From: Congeria kusceri
Taxonomy: Eukaryota > Mollusca > Bivalvia > Myida > Dreissenidae
NCBI GenBank assembly: GCA_027627225.1
Contig: CM051024.1
Span: 76,945,265 to 77,009,264, forward strand
DNA length: 64,000 nt
Reading direction: 5' to 3'
The translations under genes were made by a program, and so were the position numbers. Shown here in pieces: positions 21,396 to 32,469 of the stretch (position 1 is the first letter of the stretch; every line of letters starts with the position of its first letter). The notes below the pieces were generated by a model. The model was not told the DNA's origin. It saw only the letters and a list, made by a program, of their open reading frames with translations, and searched no databases.

Positions 21396-22655
21396 ACTTA
21401 GAAATTCATGTTAAAGTTTATCTCCATATCTCTATAACTACTACAGATATTCAATTGAAACTTCACACATGTCTTCAGGGTCATTATATAAGGTGACTGA
21501 CCAAGGCTCATAAATCTGACCTGCAATTTAGCAGAATTATGCCTCTTTTTGTACTATGAAATTCAGGTTAAAGTTTGCGTGCAACAACTCCATGTCTCTA
21601 TAACCATTACAGTTATTCAATTGCAACTTCACACATGACTCCAGGGTCATTATATAAGGTCACTAACCTAGAACCATAACACTGACCTGCAATTTAGCAG
21701 AATTATGCCCCTTTTTTGAATTTCAGGTTAAAGTTTGCGTGCAGCAACTTCATATCTCTGTATCTGCTACTTAATATTGAATTAAAACTTCACACATGTC
21801 TTCAAGGTTGTTATAAAAGGTCACTGGCCAAGGCACGTAACTGTGACTAGCATTTTAGCAGAATTATGCCCCTTTTTTGTAGTGATAAAAGCGAATAACT
21901 CTGACAAAGGAGTTGAATAGTCCAGCGCTCTGTCCTGATCGAGACAGCTCTGGTTGTACTTAGAAATTCAGGTTAAAGTTTGCGTGCAACAACTCCATTT
22001 CTCTATAACTAGTACAAATATTCAGTTGAAACTTCACACTTGTCTGTATGGTCATTATATAAGGTGACTGACCAAGGCCCATACATCTGACCTCCAATTA
22101 GCAAAATTATGCCCTTTTTTTTGTAGAATATCAAGAAAATTCAGTTTAAGGTTTGCACGCAATACGTGTATATCTCTGTAACTACTACAGATATTCAATT
22201 GAAACTTCACACATGTTCGGGGTCATAATGTTATATCACTGACCAATGCCCATAATTCTGATTTGCAATTTAGCAGAATTATGCCCTTTTTTGTACGTAG
22301 AAATTTGAGGTTAAAGTTTGCATGCAATTTCATACATAAATTTAATTAAAACTTCATACATGTCTTCAAGGTCATTATATAGGGTCACTGGCCAAGGCAT
22401 ATAACTGTGTCCAGCATTTTAGCAAAATTATGCCCCTTTTTTGTAGTGACAAAGGTCCATAACTCTGACAAAGCGGTTGAATTGTCGAGCACGCTGTCTT
22501 GGGTCAGCTCTTGTTGTACTTCAAAAATCCAGGTTAAAGTTTTTGTGCAACAATTCCATGTCTCTATATCTTCTACAGATACTCAATTAAAACTACAGGG
22601 TCATTTTTTAAAAGGTCACTGGCCAAGGCCTATAACTGTGACCAGCATTTTAGCA
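21396..22655. repeat. Family D tandem array
   Basis: About seven monomers marked by AGGTTAAAGTTTGCGTGCAA, ACAGATATTCAATTGAAACT, GGTCACTGACCAAGGCCCAT and TTTAGCAGAATTATGCCCC, with a spacing of mostly 160-175 bp. Two monomers end in a GACAAAG...GCTGTC...GACAGCTC(T) tail (about 21939-21960 and 22489-22512), a weaker version of the hairpin at 24780. Confidence 0.75.
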
Positions 22656-23395
22656 GGGTGAGCTATTGTAGTCAGTCTGTGTCCGTCGTCCGTCGTACAC
22701 ATTTTACTCCAAACAACTTCTTCTCTTACACCACTAGGCGGATTTTAACCAAACTTGGCAGGAGTGTTCCTGGGATGGTCCTTTACCAAATTCCTTCAAT
22801 TTATTAAAATATATTGAAAACTCTGGTTGTCATGGCAACCAAAAGCTTAACAACTGGAAAACTTAAAAAATCTTCTTGTCAGAAACCACTGGCTGGATTT
22901 GAAAATAGTTTTCACAGAAATGCTCCTTGGGTAACCCTCTACCAAATTCCTTTAAGTCATTTTGATTTGTTAAAAAACATGGCCGCCAGGGTGCGGGGCA
23001 GTTTTCCTGATATGGCTATATTAAAACTTTAAAAAATCTTCTTGTCTGAAACCACTGGCTGGCTTTTAAAATAATTTCACAGAAATGTTCCTTCAGTGAC
23101 CCTCTACCAAATTCCTTGAAATTATTTTGATTCGTTAAAAAACATGGCTGCCAGGGGGGGCGGGGCAGTTTTCCTTATATGGCTATATTGAAAACTTTTA
23201 AAATCTTATAGTGTGAAGCCACTGGCTGGATTTCAAATAATTTCACAGAATTGGTCCTTGGGTGACCCTCTACACAACTCCTTGAAATCATTTTGATTTG
23301 TTAAAAAACATGGCCGCCTGCGGGGGCGGGGCAGTTTTCCTTCTATGGCTATATTGAAAACTTTAAAAATCTTTTTGTCTGAAACCACTTGTTTG
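22656..23395. repeat. Leader plus family E tandem array
   Basis: A truncated leader (GGTGAGCTATTGTAGTCAGT) joins family D in mid-monomer. Family E monomers follow with GGC(C/T)GCC landmarks at 22981, 23146 and 23312, a 165-166 bp period. Each has CAGTTTTCCT(T/G)ATATGGCTA, CTGAAACCACTGGCTGG and CCTCTACCAAATTCCTT. Confidence 0.8.
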
Positions 23396-23662
23396 TACTT
23401 AGATAAGTCAGGTTAAGGTTTGCGTGCAAGAGAAAATTCAGGTTTTAGGTTTGCTCGCAACAAGTACATATCTCAGTAACTACAGAAATTCAGTTGAAGC
23501 TTCACACATGGGGTCATTATGTAAGGTCTTTTATCAAGGCCCATAACTGTTACCAGCATTTTAGATTTTTGTACTTGCATAAGTCAGGTTAAGGTTTGCA
23601 TGCAAGAGAAAATTCAGATTTTAGGTTTGCTTGCAACGAGTACATAATTATCTCTGTAACAA
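23396..23662. repeat. Family D fragment
   Basis: Family D resumes directly after family E (TTGTACTTAGATAAGTCAGG) and is then split by the inverted-repeat element at 23663. It continues at 24615 with TACTACAGATATTCAATTG. Confidence 0.7.
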
Positions 23663-24614
23663 CACTGCAGATCAGTTATATCTCGATTCGCGATATCCAT
23701 GGATCACAATCGCGATATAGCCAGATCGCGATATAACTTGTCAGTTCATTCATGTAAATATAGATATACATGTATATACTAGCCTATTTTCACGATCTCA
23801 AAACATACACGTAATTAACTCACCTTTTGCATTGTTGTTAACATCCACAATGTGTTATATCCATATGTAAACTATTCCATTTGTAAATAAAATATAATAT
23901 TATTCCTTGTAATTAATTTCAAATTGCGTATAATAAATTCCAAATCCGAAACGCCTATCCGAGTTTTACTGTTCACATGACGTAAACACAAATCCTATTC
24001 ACAATTAAACAGCACATGTATTTCATGTAAATCCTTTGTTCTGCTAGAAAAGCCCGCGAAAATTATGCTGACATGTACAACGTAATGTCATCCTCATGCA
24101 AAGCTATAAAAATTATAAAAAGTGCATAACAACAAATTTGGTTATCTATGTCACGAACGATGTGCACTTAGCATTTCCTCTTAAACAAAAAAGAAACAGA
24201 AAAATGTTACGCCGTATCGCTAACGGTATTGTTGTTCAGATAGGTCAGTATTGATCTATGACATAGTGTTACTATTCACACCCTCCACTTGGAGGGCGCG
24301 TAATTCAGCTGCTAATTAAAGGGACAGCTGTAAAAGGACATTGTCATGGGTGGCATGTGCAATGAAAGCTGAAGACGTCCAATTGTTACACTTTTGATGT
24401 TGAGCTGGTGGGGTTATTGTTTGTCGCACTACAAGAGTGTGAATGAAAGAGTATAATGTAGGCGCAAAAATCCAGACCAAACTGGATTTATTTATGAACG
24501 TCGTGTAATATTAAAATATTGAAGTCCATGGGAAAAAATCTGCATCCATGGCCGATTCGCGATATATATTGGATATCACGAAATAATGGATCGCAATATA
24601 ACGAATCTGCAGTG
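23663..24614. mobile_element. Inverted-repeat transposon whose right half was captured by the array
   Basis: The left end CACTGCAGATCAGTTATAT (23663-23681) matches the reverse complement of the right end, CACTGCAGATTCGTTATAT, at 16 of 19 positions. CGCGATAT words are clustered at both subterminal regions. It interrupts a family D monomer (CTCTGTAAC left, TACTACAGATATTC right). The right half from about 24114 is the beginning of the 3.9-kb tandem unit and so occurs eight times; the left half occurs only here. No transposase frame is visible. Confidence 0.65.
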
Positions 24615-24803
24615 TACTACAGATATTCAATTGAAACTTCAAGCATGTCTTTGGGGTCATAATGTAAGGTCACTGATCAAGGCCCATAACTGTGGCCAGC
24701 ATTTTAGCAGAATTATGCCCCTTTTTTTGTACTGACAAAGGCCCATAACTATGACAAAGCGGTTTTATTAATCGAGTGCGCTGTCCTGAGACAGCTCTTG
24801 TTT
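24615..24803 (+). repeat. Family D end with perfect 3' hairpin (unit 1)
   Basis: A family D monomer ends with the stem-loop GCTGTCCTGAGACAGC (24780-24795) followed by TCTTGTTT. The same block recurs in every unit about 200 bp before the first minisatellite copy. Confidence 0.75.
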
Positions 24804-24994
24804 AAGTGGAAGTCTGCATTAATTTGGATGATCCCTTATAGGTGCTGTATTGTCAGCATAAAATGTGAAGATAATGTTAAACAAAAATTCTTTGTATATT
24901 TTTATTGGATGTCAGCCTGAAAATATAAAGTGCTTAATTAAGCAGCCTTTAGAAAGGATGCTGAAGATTGTAATGTGTTCTTCTCTTTTCACAG

Positions 24995-25206
24995 TGTTCC
25001 ATGAAGCCACTGGAAGTTCCACCATATACAGTGGTACACAAGTGCCTTGTTCCACTACCAATACTGAGTGTTTTTATGACGAGAGCTTCTCTTTGCACAG
25101 AGTTGGATCTAGCCACTGGGAGTTGCACCATATACAGTGGTACACAAGTGCCTTGTTTCGCTACCAATGCTGAGTGTTTTTAAAATGATAGCTTCTCTTT
25201 TCACAG
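24995..25206 (+). repeat. Acceptor minisatellite, unit 1 (copies 1-2 of 3)
   Basis: Copies of 106 bp begin at 24995 and 25101, each after a TTTTCACAG or TTTGCACAG acceptor. The third copy starts at 25207 and runs on as the intact exon. The first copy is diverged (TGTTCCATGAAGCC) and has lost cysteine 1 of the module (SC to SS). Confidence 0.9.
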
Positions 25207-25353
25207 AGTTGGATCTAGCCACTGGGAGTTGCACCATATACAGTGGTACACAAGCACCATGTACTGCTACCAATGCTGAGTGTTCTGGTAACAATGGACA
25301 GTGTCAGTGCATAAATGGCCATTACAGATCTGCTGCCAATACATGTAGTCCAA
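25207..25353 (+). CDS. EGF-like module exon, unit 1
   Basis: A 147-bp exon between acceptor CTCTTTTCACAG and donor CCAA|GTATGT. It is open in the phase that leaves two bases (AG) at the start and one (A) at the end, so it is a phase 1-1 exon and can be repeated or skipped without a frame change. It encodes 49 residues per module, LDLATGSC...TCSP plus a Lys formed at the junction with an identical exon. The cysteine spacing is C-x9-C-x6-C-x6-C-x-C-x11-C: six cysteines with the CxC and a following Gly-His-Tyr, as in EGF-like domains, which usually act in extracellular or membrane-bound modular proteins. No calcium-binding D-x-D/N-E start is visible. EB-type or scavenger-receptor-like cysteine modules are alternatives. 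No start codon, signal peptide or terminal exon is in view, so the gene's identity stays unknown. Confidence 0.75.
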
Positions 25354-25454
25354 GTATGTCTTCTCTTGTTTTACTTATGGCATAGGTACAATCATATTAA
25401 CAACAGTTTAAGTGACATCAATGGTGCATTATGCTTCGGATAATTATATAAAAT

Positions 25455-25730
25455 TTATTACCTTATCTGAGCATGAAGTACTCAAGGATGAGCTATTGTG
25501 GTCATTGGTCTTCCGTTGTTATAGTCGTCCGTTATCAAGATGTCAACATGTACTTAAAAATCTCCTCTGAAACAACTTGATGGAAAATAACCAAACTTGT
25601 TAAGAATGTTTCTTGGGTGCGACCATAAATATTCTTATGGTATGTTAAAAAACATGGCTGGCAGGTGTGTAGCCTTTTTATACGCCCGTTTGAAAAACGC
25701 AAGCATGCTGGCGGGCGGCGGGACCTCTTT
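25455..25730 (+). repeat. Leader-type element inside the unit intron (unit 1)
   Basis: Carries TTATCTGAGCATGAAGTACT and CAAGGATGAGCTATTGTGGTC, then AAATCTCCTCTGAAACAACT and AACATGGCTGGCAGG, so it resembles the leader and first monomer of family E. The minus-strand frame at 25535-25816 recurs in all units because the DNA is repeated. Confidence 0.6.
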
Positions 25731-26390
25731 GTCCGGAGCATAACGATTTTCCAGCATGGATTGATTTTCAGATAACTTGGCAGAAGTGATAAAAATGATG
25801 AGACTGAGTGTCGCACGCAAGAACCAGGTCCCTAGGTCCAAGGTCAAGGTCACAATTCAAGGTCAACTGTCAAATATAGGAAATCAATCAATAACTCTTT
25901 GTCCGGAGCATAACTTTGTCCGGCATGGATGGATTTCAAATAACTTGGCAGAAGGGATAAGCATGATGAGTTGGTGTGTCACGCGCAAGAACCAGGTCCC
26001 TAGGTCCAATGTTAAAGTCACAATTCAAGGTTAATGGTCAATTATAAGAAATCAAGTCTTACCCCTTTGTCCGTAGCAAATCTTTGTCCAGCATGGATGG
26101 ATTTTCAAATAATTTGGCAGAAGTGATAAGCATGGTGAGAAGGAGTTTCGTGCGCAAGAATCAGGTCCTTAGGTCCAACATCAAGGTTACAATTTAAGGT
26201 CAAAGGTCAAATATAAGAAATCAATCCTTACCACTTGGTTAGGAGCATATCTTTGTCAAGCATGGATGGATATTCAAATAACTTGGCAGAAGTGATAAGC
26301 ATGTTGAGGTGGTCACTAGGTCCAGGTCATTGTCACAATTCAAGGTCAAAGGTCTAGTCACAATTCAAGGTTGGATTTTCTGTCTTTAAT
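25731..26390 (+). repeat. Family F block of four ~168-bp copies (unit 1)
   Basis: The landmark GGCAGAAG(T/G)GATAA recurs at 25779, 25947, 26116 and 26285, a spacing of 168-169 bp. Each copy also has CAGCATGGATGGATTTTCAA and CCCTAGGTCCAAGGTCAAGG. The plus-strand 85-residue frame at 25777-26034 simply reads two copies. Confidence 0.8.
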
Positions 26391-26745
26391 CATTGAAACT
26401 TTACCCGTTAAAATGCTCCTTTGACGGGCTTATCTTTGTGACACTGGTGGCACAATTGTTTCCTTATATGGCTAATTAAAAAACTTGATTGGTTTGATAT
26501 TGAAATAATTTCACATAAATGTGCCTTTGGTGGTGTTTTACCAAAAATAATTCTAAAACTTTTGAGCTTCGTGGTCAGTGGTTGTCTGTCGTTGTCTTCC
26601 ATCACAAATTACTTAAAAAATCTTCTCCTCTGTAACTGCATGGTGGAAATTCAACAAACATGGTAAGAATGTTCCTTGGGCGGTTATAGACCAAAATACT
26701 ACACAAAATTTGTATTTGTTAATAAACATGCCTGCCTATATTTAG
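26391..26745 (+). repeat. Family E-like remnant in the unit intron (unit 1)
   Basis: TTCCTTATATGGCTAATTAA, ATTGAAATAATTTCACA and TTTACCAAAAATAATTC are degenerate family E. A second leader-like part follows (GTCTGTCGTTGTCTTCC, AAAAATCTTCTCCTCTG). Confidence 0.6.
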
Positions 26746-27690
26746 GGAACGCAAACTTACAACAATGGTTAAATGTACACCAACAACTTTTGAATACTTT
26801 GGGGGATTAAAAATGTACATAATTGTTTACATAAGCGGTTAAAATAAAGTTATAAACATATCTTCGACATTCTAGAACTGAACATAATTATGACCATGTT
26901 TTCTCATTGTATGTCAAGAACAGAATATTATATTCGTTCTCAGAATTAATCCTCTGTTTTATTTAGCCTAGCGGCATGCTCTATAAATAACAATTGATTC
27001 TAGCAAGTTCAACACACTCACGATCATTCTAAAATTAGCGCGCATTTATCTGCCGGTATATAGCTGTTATAATATACATACATCAATTCGCATCCAGAGA
27101 TTCATGAGAGCAAATATTTCAATAAATGAGGAATTTATGTTTATAAACTTACTGTGCATGTTAATTTGAAATTGAATCATCTGCGTTCTATTAAGAATAT
27201 AATAGAATTGTACATTTCTATCAACTTCTCCAGTAGATGTTAATCAACCTATAAAAAGATCTATATCTTTCAATAAATAAAATGTGGTGACATCGAAATG
27301 TTATTCGTGTTACTTTTACTTTATTTACGTAGCATTAATACATTATTTGCAATACCAATTATACACAGAAACCCTTGATACATCATATTCCAAGCAAATA
27401 TAATTTTAAATCGCCATAGTCTATTGAAATTTTATGTTGATGTTGTCAGAAATGGAAGTCGTCATTATTTCAAATGCACTGAATGTTCTCTGAAGATTGC
27501 TTTTCATTAGGATACTAGTACACAGTATAAATGGTTAACTGAATTCGAAATGTGTATGTATTGTGCATAGATAACTTCCAAGCTGAAGGTAGGGTATATT
27601 ACTTAAGAATATCTATACGCGTCTGATACAAAATAATTTTCATTCATTCCTGCAATTATTTTCGTACTTTGTAAATTTGTTAAATTTGGC
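26746..27690 (+). other. AT-rich intron body of the unit (unit 1)
   Basis: No gene or tandem repeat is seen. Part of it (about 27000-27560) is recognisably related to 57700-59050 beyond the array's right end (TTATACACA(G/A)AAAC, AGTATAAATG(G/C)TTAA). Confidence 0.6.
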
Positions 27691-28574
27691 TATAAAAAGT
27701 GCATAACAACAAATTTGGTTATCTATGTCACGAACGATGTGCACTTAGCATTTCCTCTTAAACAAAAAAGAAACAGAAAAATGTTACGCCGTATCGCTAA
27801 CGGTATTGTTGTTCAGATAGGTCAGTATTGATCTATGACATAGTGTTACTATACACACTTTCCACTTGGACGGCGCATAATTCAGCTGCTAATTAAAGCG
27901 ACAGCTGTAAAAGGACATTGTCATGGCTGGCATGTGCAATGAAAGCTCAAGACGTCCAATTGTTACACTTTGATGTTGAGCGGGTGGGGTTATTGTTTGT
28001 CGCACTACAAGAGTGTGAATGAACGAGTATAATGTAGGCGCAAAAATCCAGACCAAACTGGATTTATTTATGAACGTCGTGTAATATTAAAATATTGAAG
28101 TCCATGGGAAAAAATCTGGATCCATGGCCGATTCGCGATATATATTGGATATCACGAAATAACGGATCGCGATATAACGAATCTGCAGTGTACTACAGAT
28201 ATTCAATTGAAACTTCAAGCATGTCTTTGGGGTCATAATGTAAGGTCACTGATCAAGGCCCATAACTGTGGCCAGCATTTTAGCAGAATTATGCCCCTTT
28301 TTTTGTACTGACAAAGGCCCATAACTATGACAAAGCGGTTTTATTAATCGAGTGCGCTGTCCTGAGACAGCTCTTGTTTAAGTGGAAGTCTGCATTAATT
28401 TGGATAATCCCTTATAGGTGCTGTATTGTCAGCATAAAATGTGAAGATAATGTTAAACAGAAATTCTTTGTATATTTTTATTGGATGTCAGCCTGAAAAT
28501 ATAAAGAAAGTGCTTAATTAAGCAGCCTTTAGAAAGGATGCTGAAGATTGTAATGTGTTCTTCTCTTTTCACAG

Positions 28575-29104
28575 TGTTCCATGAAGCCACTGGAAGTTCC
28601 ACCATATACAGTGGTACACAAGTGCCTTGTTCCGCTACCAATGCTGGGTGTTTTTATTATGAGAGCTTGTCTTTTCACAGAGTTGGATCTAGCCACTGGG
28701 AGTTGCACCATATTCAGTGGTACACAAGCGCCATGTTCTGCTACCAATGCTGAGAGTTTTTATTATGAGAGCTTCTCTTTTCACAGAGTTGGATCTAGCC
28801 ACTGGGAGTTGCACCATATACAGTGGTACACAAACGCCATGTTCTGCTACCAATTCTGAGTGTTTTTATTATGAGAGCTACTCTTTTCACAGAGTTGGGT
28901 CTAGCCACTGGGAGTTGCACCATATACAGTGGTACACAAGTGCCTTGTTCCGCTACCAATACTGAGTGTTTTTATGACGAGAGCTTCTCTTTGCACAGAG
29001 TTGGATCTAGCCACTGGGAGTTGCACCATATACAGTGGTACACAAGTGCCTTGTTTCGCTACAAATGCCGAGTGTTTTTAAAATGAGAGCTTCTCTTTTC
29101 ACAG
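28575..29104 (+). repeat. Acceptor minisatellite, unit 2 (copies 1-5 of 6)
   Basis: Copies start at 28575, 28681, 28787, 28893 and 28999, exactly 106 bp apart. The sixth (29105) is the intact exon. One copy has GTTGGGTCTAGCC instead of GTTGGATCTAGCC. Confidence 0.92.
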
Positions 29105-29251
29105 AGTTGGATCTAGCCACTGGGAGTTGCACCATATACAGTGGTACACAAGCACCATGTACTGCTACCAATGCTGAGTGTTCTGGTAACAATGGACAGT
29201 GTCAGTGCATAAATGGCCATTACAGATCTGCTGCCAATACATGTAGTCCAA
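29105..29251 (+). CDS. EGF-like module exon, unit 2
   Basis: Same 147-bp, phase 1-1 exon with all six cysteines, acceptor TTTTCACAG and donor GTATGT at 29252. The encoded module is identical in residues to unit 1. Confidence 0.75.
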
Positions 29252-32200
29252 GTATGTCTTCTCTTGTTTTACTTATGGCATAGGTACAATCGTATTAACA
29301 TCAGTTTAAGTGACATCAATGGTGCTTTATGCTTCGGATAATTATATAAAATTTATTACCTTACCTGAGCATGAAGTACTCAAGGATGAGCTATTGTGGT
29401 CATTGGTCTTCCGTTGTTATAGTCGTCCGTTATCAAGATGTCAACATGTACTTAAAAATCTCCTCTGAAACAACTTGATGGAAAATAACCAAACTTGTTA
29501 AGAATGTTTCTTGGGTGCGACCATAAATATTCTTATGGTATGTTAAAAAACATGGCTGGCAGGTGTGTAGCCTTTTTATACGCCCGTTTGAAAAACGCAA
29601 GCATGCTGGCGGGCGGCGGGACCTCTTTGTCCGGAGCATAACGATTTTCCAGCATGGATTGATTTTCAGATAACTTGGCAGAAGTGATAAAAATGATGAG
29701 ACTGAGTGTCGCACGCAAGAACCAGGTCCCTAGGTCCAAGGTCAAGGTCACAATTCAAGGTCAACTGTCAAATATAGGAAATCAATCGATAACTCTTTGT
29801 CCGGAGCATAACTTTGTCCGGCATGGATGGATTTCAAATAACTTGGCAGAAGGGATAAACATGATGAGTTGGTGTGTCACGCGCAAGAACCAGGTCCCTA
29901 GGTCCAATGTTAAAGTCACAATTCAAGGTTAATGGTCAATTATAAGAAATCAAGTCTTACCCCTTTGTCCGTAGCAAATCTTTGTCCAGCATGGATGGAT
30001 TTTCAAATAATTTGGCAGAAGTGATAAGCATGGTGAGAAGGAGTTTCGTGCGCAAGAATCAGGTCCTTAGGTCCAACATCAAGGTTACAATTTAAGGTCA
30101 AAGGTCAAATATAAGAAATCAATCCTTACCACTTGGTTAGGAGCATATCTTTGTCAAGCATGGATGGATATTCAAATAACTTGGCAGAAGTGATAAGCAT
30201 GTTGAGATAGTCCCTAGGTCCAGGTCATTGTCACAATTCAAGGTCAAAGGTCTAGTCACAATTCAAGGTTGGATTTTCTGTCTTTAATCATTGAAACTTT
30301 ACCCGTTAAAATGCTCCTTTGACGGGCTTATCTTTGTGACACTGGTGGCACAATTGTTTCCTTATATGGCTAATTAAAAAACTTGATTGGTTTGATATTG
30401 AAATAATTTCACATAAATGTGCCTTTGGTGGTCTTTTACCAAAAATAATTCTAAAACTTTTGAGCTTCGTGGTCAGCGGTTGTCTGTCGTTGTCTTCCGT
30501 CGCAAATTGCTTAAAAAATCTCCTCTGTAACTGCATGGTGGAAATTCAACAAACATGGTAAGAATGTTCCTTGGGCGGTTATGGACCAAAATACTTCACA
30601 AAATTTGTATTTGTTAATAAACATGCCTGCCTATATTTAGGGAATGCAAACTTACAACAATGGTTAAATGTACACCAACAACTTTTGAATACTTTGGGGG
30701 ATCAAAAATGTACATAATTGTTTACATAAGCGGTTAAAATAAAGTTATAAACATATCTTCGACATTCTAGAACTGAACATAATTATGACCATGTTTTCTC
30801 ATTGTATGTCAAGAACAGAATATTATATTCGTTCTCAGAATTAATCCTCTGTTTTATTTAGCCTAGCGGCATGCTCTATAAATAACAATTGATTCTAGCA
30901 AGTTCAACACACTCACGATCATTCTAAAATTAGCGCGCGTTTATCTGCCGGTATATAGCTGTTATAATATACATACATCAATTCGCGTCCAGAGATTCAT
31001 GAGAGCAAATATTTCAATAAATGAGGAATTTATGTTTATAAACTTACTGTGCATGTTAATTTGAGATTGAATCATCTGCGTTCTATTAAGAATATAATAG
31101 AATTGTACATTTCTATCAACTTCTCCAGTAGATGTTAATCAACCTATAAAAAGATCTATATCTTTCAATAAATAAAATGTGGTGACATCGAAATGTTATT
31201 CGTGTTACTTTGACTTTATTTACGTAGCATTAATACATTATTTGCAATACCAATTATACACAGAAACCCTTGATACATCATATTCCAAGCGAATATAATT
31301 TTAAATCGCCATAGTCTATTGAAATTTTATGTTGATGTTGTCAGAAATGGAAGTCGTCATTATTTCAAATGCACTGAATGTTCTCTGAAGATTGCTTTTC
31401 ATTAGGATACTAGTACACAGTATAAATGGTTAACTGAATTCAAAATGTGTATGTATTGTGCATAGATAACTTCCAAGCTGAAGGTAGGGTATATTACTTA
31501 AGAATATCTATACCCGTCTGATACAAAATAAATTTCATTCATTCCTGCAATTATTTTCGTACTTTGTAAATTTGTTAAATATGGCTATAAAAAGTGCATA
31601 ACAACAAATTTGGTTATCTATGTCACGAACGATGTGCAGTTAGCATTTCCTCTTAAACAAAAAAGAAACAGAAAAATGTTACGCCGTATCGCTAACGGTA
31701 TTGTTGTTCAGATAGGTCAGTATTGATCTATGACATAGTGTTACTATACACACTTTCCACTTGGACGGCGCGTAATTCAGCTGCTAATTAAAGCGACAGC
31801 TGTAAAAGGACATTGTCATGGGTGGCATGTGCAATGAAAGCTGAAGACATCCAATTGTTACACTTTGATGTTGAGTGGGTGGGGTTATTGTTTGTCGCAC
31901 TACAAGAGTGTGAATGAAAGAGTATAATGTAGGCGCAAAAATCCAGACCAAACTGGATTTATTTATGAACGTCGTGTAATATTAAAATATTGAAGTACAT
32001 GGGAAAAAATCTGGATCCATGGCCGATTCGCGATATATATTGGATATCACGAAATAACGGATCGCGATATAACGAATCTGCAGTGTACTACAGATATTCA
32101 ATTGAAACTTCAAGCATGTCTTTGGGGTCATAATGTAAGGTCACTGATCAAGGCCCATAACTGTGGCCAGCATTTTAGCAGAATTATGCCCCTTTTTTTG

Positions 32201-32469
32201 TACTGACAAAGGCCCATAACTATGACAAAGCGGTTTTATTAATCGAGTGCGCTGTCCTGAGACAGCTCTTGTTTAAGTGGAAGTCTGCATTAATTTGGAT
32301 AATCCCTTATAGGTGCTGTATTGTCAGCATAAAATGTGAAGATAATGTTAAACAAAAATTCTTTGTATATTTTTATTGGATGTCGGCCTGAAAATATAAA
32401 GAAAGTGCTTAATTAAGCAGCCTTTAGAAAGGATGCTGAAGATTGTAATGTGTTCTTCTCTTTTCACAG

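Larger units (their letters stand above)
24114..27690 (+). repeat. Array unit 1
   Basis: The shortest unit, because its minisatellite has only three copies. Its left boundary lies inside the transposon, just after the repeated TATAAAAA (24105-24120). Carries the A/G and TTA-retaining variants shared with units 2, 7 and 8 (for example TTCTCAGAATTAATCC near 26940). Confidence 0.9.
27691..31585 (+). repeat. Array unit 2
   Basis: A 3895-bp unit with six minisatellite copies. It carries unit-1-like variants through its intron (TTCTCAGAATTAATCC at about 30831) and GGCGCATAATTCAGCTGC near 27890. Confidence 0.9.

Noticed and set aside
24995..25206. CRISPR-like appearance of regularly spaced repeats
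   Set aside because: The 106-bp copies abut directly without unique spacers, and the genome is eukaryotic.
25535..25853. Minus-strand frames of 93 and 72 residues conserved in all units
   Set aside because: Their conservation is explained by duplication of the whole unit. They lie opposite intron repeats, and no domain or codon signature is visible.
25777..26034. Plus-strand 85-residue frame in every unit
   Set aside because: It reads across two family F copies and translates the same repeat twice.
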